From Pohlia nutans (lineage: Eukaryota > Streptophyta > Bryopsida > Bryales > Mniaceae), in NCBI GenBank assembly GCA_022496805.1, contig CM040102.1, positions 5,567,001 through 5,631,000 of the forward strand: a stretch of 64,000 bases of DNA. The letters are read 5' to 3'. A program made the position numbers and the translations under genes. The notes below the pieces were generated by a model, which worked only from the letters and a program-made list of their open reading frames with translations, was not told the origin of the DNA and ran no database searches. Position 1 is the first letter of the stretch, and each line of letters opens with the position of its first letter. Positions 59,316-64,000 of this stretch are shown one piece after another.

Positions 59316-62300
59316 GTTAGTCACAAAACAATAGTAACAAGTAAGAGTTTATTTCCATTGGAGTGGCTCTTAGAATTAGAGGTCAAACTTCCGAGCGGGT
59401 AGGAAACAAAAAATCCCTAATGTTTCATCCCAACTACATTTGAGGAATAGTGGGTCCAGTTAGCCTTTAGGTTCTCTAGTGTTGCAGCCCAACCTTTGCG
59501 CAAGTGGAGCTTGGAGGTCCAGATCCAAAGGGGTCCAATATGCCAATGGAAACGTGCTCGAACAAATATCAAGAAGCAAGTAAAATTAACATTTTGACTG
59601 AGGTTGTATATTATGTGGGGAGTTGTGTGTTGGATGGTCACTCCTTTAGTTGGAGTATGGCATGAGAAGTCTAAAGAGTTTGTATGACATACGACATTAT
59701 ATCTTACCGTTAGTTATCAATTACTAGCAAAAAAGCAATCTTGGTATTTGGGCACCAAACTTTGACATTATCTTTTGGGGTCCAAAAATCACCCTTTCTA
59801 CTAGTGAATGTGGATGAAAACATATCACTATTTTAGGAAATCATGTTTTAAAATGTCTATTAATATATTTGTGCTTACATATATATAATGTAACCACATG
59901 CGTTAAGAAGAATTTGAATGGGGGATATGACAATATTGGAATATTTGTAATATATTCTAAAATATTTGTGATATATTTCGAGTGGATTTTGAATTATTCT
60001 TTACTTGAATTTAAATCATCTTATATTACATCTAAAATTTTATAATTAGATAGAAATTTTACTTCCTAATGAATAAGATGGACCCTATATTTGATCTCAT
60101 GGGGTTTTTCAAATTTTCAAGAGCGCCCCCCAGCAAAAATTCTTCTCAATTCTTCTCATCTCACGGAATGCACTATTGATTAAAGTCAATGATCAAGTGC
60201 ATGCATCTCCTTTATTAAAACACCCATGTATGCATTTTATTTATTTTTGTTAAAATGAGCAATATACGGACAAATCTCATAGTCTTAAAAGTCATTTCCC
60301 TATGTACACAAGGGTTAAAACTGAGGTATTTACCTCCACGCCCCATGTATATCTACTTCCTGTTTGATTGCGATATGTCTCCCATACATACATTTTGTAC
60401 ATACTTATTTTAAATAATCCCCCTCTTGTGCACGCACGTGTATATTTACAGTACTTAAACTATGCACTCCCTAGGTCTCTCATCCAACTGTCTTAGTGGC
60501 CAAAGGACAATTTTTTTGATGTAATTATCATAATTTTTTCAATATATATTTTCAATACTATTATAAAAGAAATTCAAAGTTGAAATTGTAAGATACATAC
60601 ACAAGTACAAATGACACTAGATTCCCTCATGACATACTTGACACTATAGAATCCCATCCTTATAGAAAACTACAAAATAAACCACAAAAATATTCTTTTT
60701 GCGCAGTTTGATATCAATTTGATTTCAAATTTTTATCTCACCTTGTAAATGTTTATCTTTAGTGGTAATGCTAAAAAAAATTCGACAACAATGAAAATTG
60801 AATAAATCTTCTAGATAAGAACCTAAATTGAATGGTTTTTGGATATAGGGAATTATGGGTAGACGTTCTTTATGCAAACAATTCAATTTTCCTTGTATGT
60901 AGATAATTTTTGTAATTCATAAAGTTCCTAAAAATTTCTCAAATTTTTCTCATGTCTAATAAATTTCAAATTAGCATTCTACATTATGATTCAGATTTTT
61001 TATTTTTTATTTTTTGTTTGTCTGAACCCACTTCCCATTATATTTGGGAATAAGCACATAGTTGTATTGGATTTTGAATTTTAAATGATATGTTTGTGAG
61101 GGGACTAGAAGGTCCATCATCATATTCACAACTATGGGATTAATATGTTGAGGTCCCAAAAATCAAGCACCATCTTCCCAGATGACTATTGCAATGCTAA
61201 ATTTTTTACAAGAACAAAAATTAAACGATTCTCCAACTTTGAGTACAAAGTAGTTGAAGCATGGCCACATAAACTTATAAAGTCATTCATAATTGAAATA
61301 ACATATTCTATCCTTTATTAGGAACTCTCAACCAGGAAAGTTCATACAATATATTAATGAAAATTCTTATTAAAATCCCCCTTTAGTTTGGATTTTAATT
61401 TAATTTTTTCCTATTTCTATTATATTTAATTAGATGGATAGGCATTTTCTTTAACATGTAATTCTGCTATTGTTTTTTTTAACCAGCTTTCATTTGACAG
61501 GTTGTACATTTAATGTGTTTGTTTTTCTTTTTGACGGGTTAAAAAATGCTTTTTCACAATTGCGATGTGTGACAACCATTGACAAGTGCAAAAATCAACA
61601 ATGAAGGAACCACAAGAAGAAGAAAATTAATGAGGCAGAGAGATTTTTTGTCCTTTGTGACAACGAAAGTGTATAAATTTTGAATCCCTTAAAACTATTG
61701 TTAACAAAAGAGGTAGGTGTAATGCGTATTCCGTAGGACCTTTTTTTTTTTTTTAAGGTATTTTTTATAATAATTTGTTTTGTAAATACACCCAAGTTAC
61801 ATATTGCCTTAATTCTAAAAGTGTTAATATTCAATTTGGTGACCTTTGTTCGTCGTACACCACATCCAAAAAAAATTGTCTCTCGTACAAGCCATGGCCC
61901 TTGAGAGATTCTATCTATCGTGTCACAACCCAAGTGGAAAGAGGACCTTAGAGCATCTCCACCAGCAACTATGAATTGCACTCTAAAAGTCATCCAAAAA
62001 TTAGAATGCATATCATGTAGTTTTGCTCCAACATCACTCGATTAGACTTTCAAATTGATAGTAAGCCACTCAAAGCATCTCCAGTAGCACTTTGGATAGC
62101 TCTTTGGTTGTGGAAAAATGGATGTGCATGGGTTGGTGAACAATTTTTTTTGGATTGTGACACGAGAAAATGTAACCGAGTTCAAGGCCCTCAAATTCAC
62201 TCAAGCTAGTGTATCTTCTCTTCTTAATTGCACATCATGATTGCATGATCTATGTGTGGTGACTTGTGAGTGACTCACTTACTATTTTTCAAATTTCAAT

Positions 62301-62542
62301 TGAGTGATGTTGGTGGGGGGGGGAGGGGGGGGGGAGCTAAATGGTGAGGTCTCAATATTTCGATGACCTTCAGAGTTGCTAGCGAAGATGCCCTCACAAA
62401 CCACCACGCATGAATTCGGTGCAATCACGGTGTGCAATTAAAAAGAGAAGATACACTAGCTTGAGTTGTTTTGAACGAGACCCTCAACTAAGTTGTTGTA
62501 TTCAATGTCTCTCATCCAAAGAAATTTGTTGACCAACCCATG
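59316..62542. other. Gene-free AT-rich stretch with MITE remnants
   Basis: A solo CACTA-type end (TTTCTACTAGTG) is at about 59795-59806. TTAGAGCATCTCCACCAGC near 61949 and AAAGCATCTCCAGTAGC near 62073 are Harbinger-type end remnants. A G-rich run (about 20 G with one A) is at about 62313-62335. A 138-residue minus frame at 61595-62011 resembles nothing known. Confidence 0.45.
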
Positions 62543-63056
62543 CACTAGTAGGAAAAGGTGGCACTACCGAGGGAAGGAGATGCCGAGACAAGTAAGGTAG
62601 AGGGTCATATTTCTAACCGGGTTGTATTTCCGACCCCTAGTGGTTGGGGGATGGGTGTTAAAAACCAGCCAGCATGGTTTCAGATAGTGTTCAAGAGTGT
62701 TCTAATTTCGTCCATGCTTGGAAAAATCAAGAGCTTCTGATTGGTGTAGAAGCACTCTATTTTCATAATCCAACCTCTCATGAAAACCATGACTCTATGA
62801 GCGGTTAATGGTCACTCTAAGCTTTCAGACTTAAAAAATCATAGAAAATTGTAGAAATGCTCAAAAAATGTTTTTCTTTTCGGGATGCCTTTGCAATAGC
62901 TTTGCAGAGCATCCAAAAATTATAAAAAAAATTCTTTCACAAGTCTAAGTATGCAAATCTGAAATTCAGTTGGGAATTGGTCCCACTACCTTAGTGCCCA
63001 ATTCCATGCATGCATAGTGATTTTGTCTAGGCATCGCGCCACCTTTACGACTAGTG
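62543..63056. mobile_element. CACTA-type MITE, 514 bp
   Basis: CACTAGTAGGAAAAGGTGGC at the left, GCGCCACCTTTACGACTAGTG at the right. Sub-terminal CCGAGGGAAGGAGATGCC and CCCAATTCCATGCATGCATA match the short element at 57375-57493 in inverted sense. The flanking bases do not form a clean 3-bp duplication. Confidence 0.78.
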
Positions 63057-63392
63057 CATGCACAACCAGTGTTTTCCATTGTTTTCTACAGCCAACAGAG
63101 GTATCCAGAGTGCTGGTGGAGATGCTGCATGGACTGTGAAGTGGGCGGGGGTTTTGCCAACAGCAACTTACAATCAAGGTCTGACAAACTTATGGCACAA
63201 GACACCGTTCCCGGCGCCCAGTATGGGAGAATGGGGGAGATATCCCAGCATGAATGCATTGATGATATCCAAGCTGAACAGCAGATAGAAGAGAATTTTG
63301 CACTTTCATGGGTCCGTCCAGAACTCCAGATAATACAGCTCAACCGCTATGTACTGACACTACAACAACAGTACCTGCGGTACCATTTGTAG
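63057..63392 (+). other. Unassigned open frame, possible exon or gene fragment
   Basis: GC-richer sequence open in two frames: one of 112 codons from 63054 ending LQQQYLRYHL, one of 76 codons from 63058 including GGDAAWTVKWAGVLPTATYN. A plausible acceptor (GTTTTCTACAG) ends at about 63090. No family recognised in either frame. It may be an exon of a diverged or captured gene. Confidence 0.35.
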
Positions 63393-63709
63393 TTTCCCTA
63401 CCTTATTAACTCACAAACAAGTCTCCAATCCAACGCGCATAACTTAACTTACGTGCAGCCAGTTGTTCATGCATCTGGCCATGAGCTGGACTCAGTTATT
63501 TTGACTTGAATCATTCAATTGAGACCTTGCAAACTGGCGTGTTTCCTGGGTAGCATCCATCAGTAAACTTAGGAAAAGTAGTCTCAATGTCAAAATGACA
63601 CCAGAATGACATATGTCATAACATTCAGTATCATGCACTGTCTCTCCCTTGGCTCTACAGTAGATGATGTGGAATATTCCATACTCAAGAGTACTTCATC
63701 AGTAGCTAA

Positions 63710-64000
63710 GAGCATTCCCACCCATATACGCTACGACTAACTCTACGAAATTATTCATCTATATTTGAAGGGCCCTTGCACTCACACTCCCCTACCCTTG
63801 CACGCCCCTCACATATCAAAAGTGCGCATCAAATAGTCAATGGACAAATCACAAGTAGAATATGAGGATATAGTCAACTAAATAGTGATTTAAGGGCCCA
63901 ATTTCTAACACGCGAGGATCCAGAGTCAAGAGGTATTTTTGAAGAGCCTTTGGCACTTTTCATTTATTTCTTGAGTGTGAGAGACTTTGGGAGGGCATGG
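63710..64000. mobile_element. PIF/Harbinger-type MITE (GGGCCCTCC family), truncated by window edge
   Basis: Starts GAGCATTCCCACCC after TAA and runs, inverted relative to 50775-51096, through GAAGGGCCCTTGCACTCACA and AGTCAACTAAATAGTGATTT to the end of the window. Confidence 0.8.

Overview
The window looks like nuclear DNA of a streptophyte plant. It has spliced genes with GT-AG introns, plant-type protein sequences (ATRX/CHR20, TTC27-like, SNU13, agmatine deiminase), AAACCCTAA (telo-box) motifs near gene starts, and dense plant-style MITEs (Stowaway, PIF/Harbinger, CACTA types). A fragment of a DipM-like M23 peptidase would fit a lineage that keeps plastid peptidoglycan genes, such as mosses, lycophytes or ferns, but that is only a hint. 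No species is claimed. I saw no reverse transcriptase, LTR pair, tRNA, rRNA or CRISPR array.

Layout. (1) 1-4495, minus: twelve exons of the N-terminal part of an ATRX/CHR20 chromatin remodeller that continues past the left edge. (2) 4.5-19.6 kb: gene-free, AT-rich DNA with two minisatellite blocks, an (AT)31 tract, a degenerate 20-bp-type tandem repeat, two long foldbacks and several TTAA-flanked MITEs. (3) 19648-27894, minus: a complete 22-exon TTC27/Emw1-type TPR gene of 934 residues, with MITEs in two introns, telomere-type repeats in intron 2 and in the 5' region, and a triple tandem repeat in the promoter. (4) 28-39 kb: a 2.5-3 kb segmental duplication (28828-31355 and 35955-38990) flanking a cluster of single-exon fragments from three unrelated genes, all on the minus strand: plastid ribosomal protein S1, arginyl-tRNA synthetase and an M23 peptidase. 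This looks like transposon-mediated gene capture or a graveyard of exon fragments. (5) 41883-42269, minus: an intact, intronless, GC-rich SNU13/15.5K gene. (6) 42.5-48 kb: nested MITEs, including an 857-bp foldback and a family that has inserted into itself. (7) 51709-56333, plus: a complete 10-exon agmatine deiminase of 458 residues. (8) 56.3-64 kb: MITEs and one unassigned ORF.

The most interesting signal is at least ten complete MITEs sharing ends of the CCCCTAAA type between TTAA duplications. One copy (45348-45921) sits inside another repeat whose empty site is also present in the window, and this gives a 4-bp TTAA duplication. TTAA plus CCC ends is the signature of piggyBac, a superfamily not usually associated with plant genomes. 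No transposase is visible here.

The four intact genes are housekeeping genes (chromatin remodelling, TPR scaffold, spliceosome/snoRNP protein, polyamine synthesis). They form no operon or obvious pathway and seem to share only the neighbourhood.
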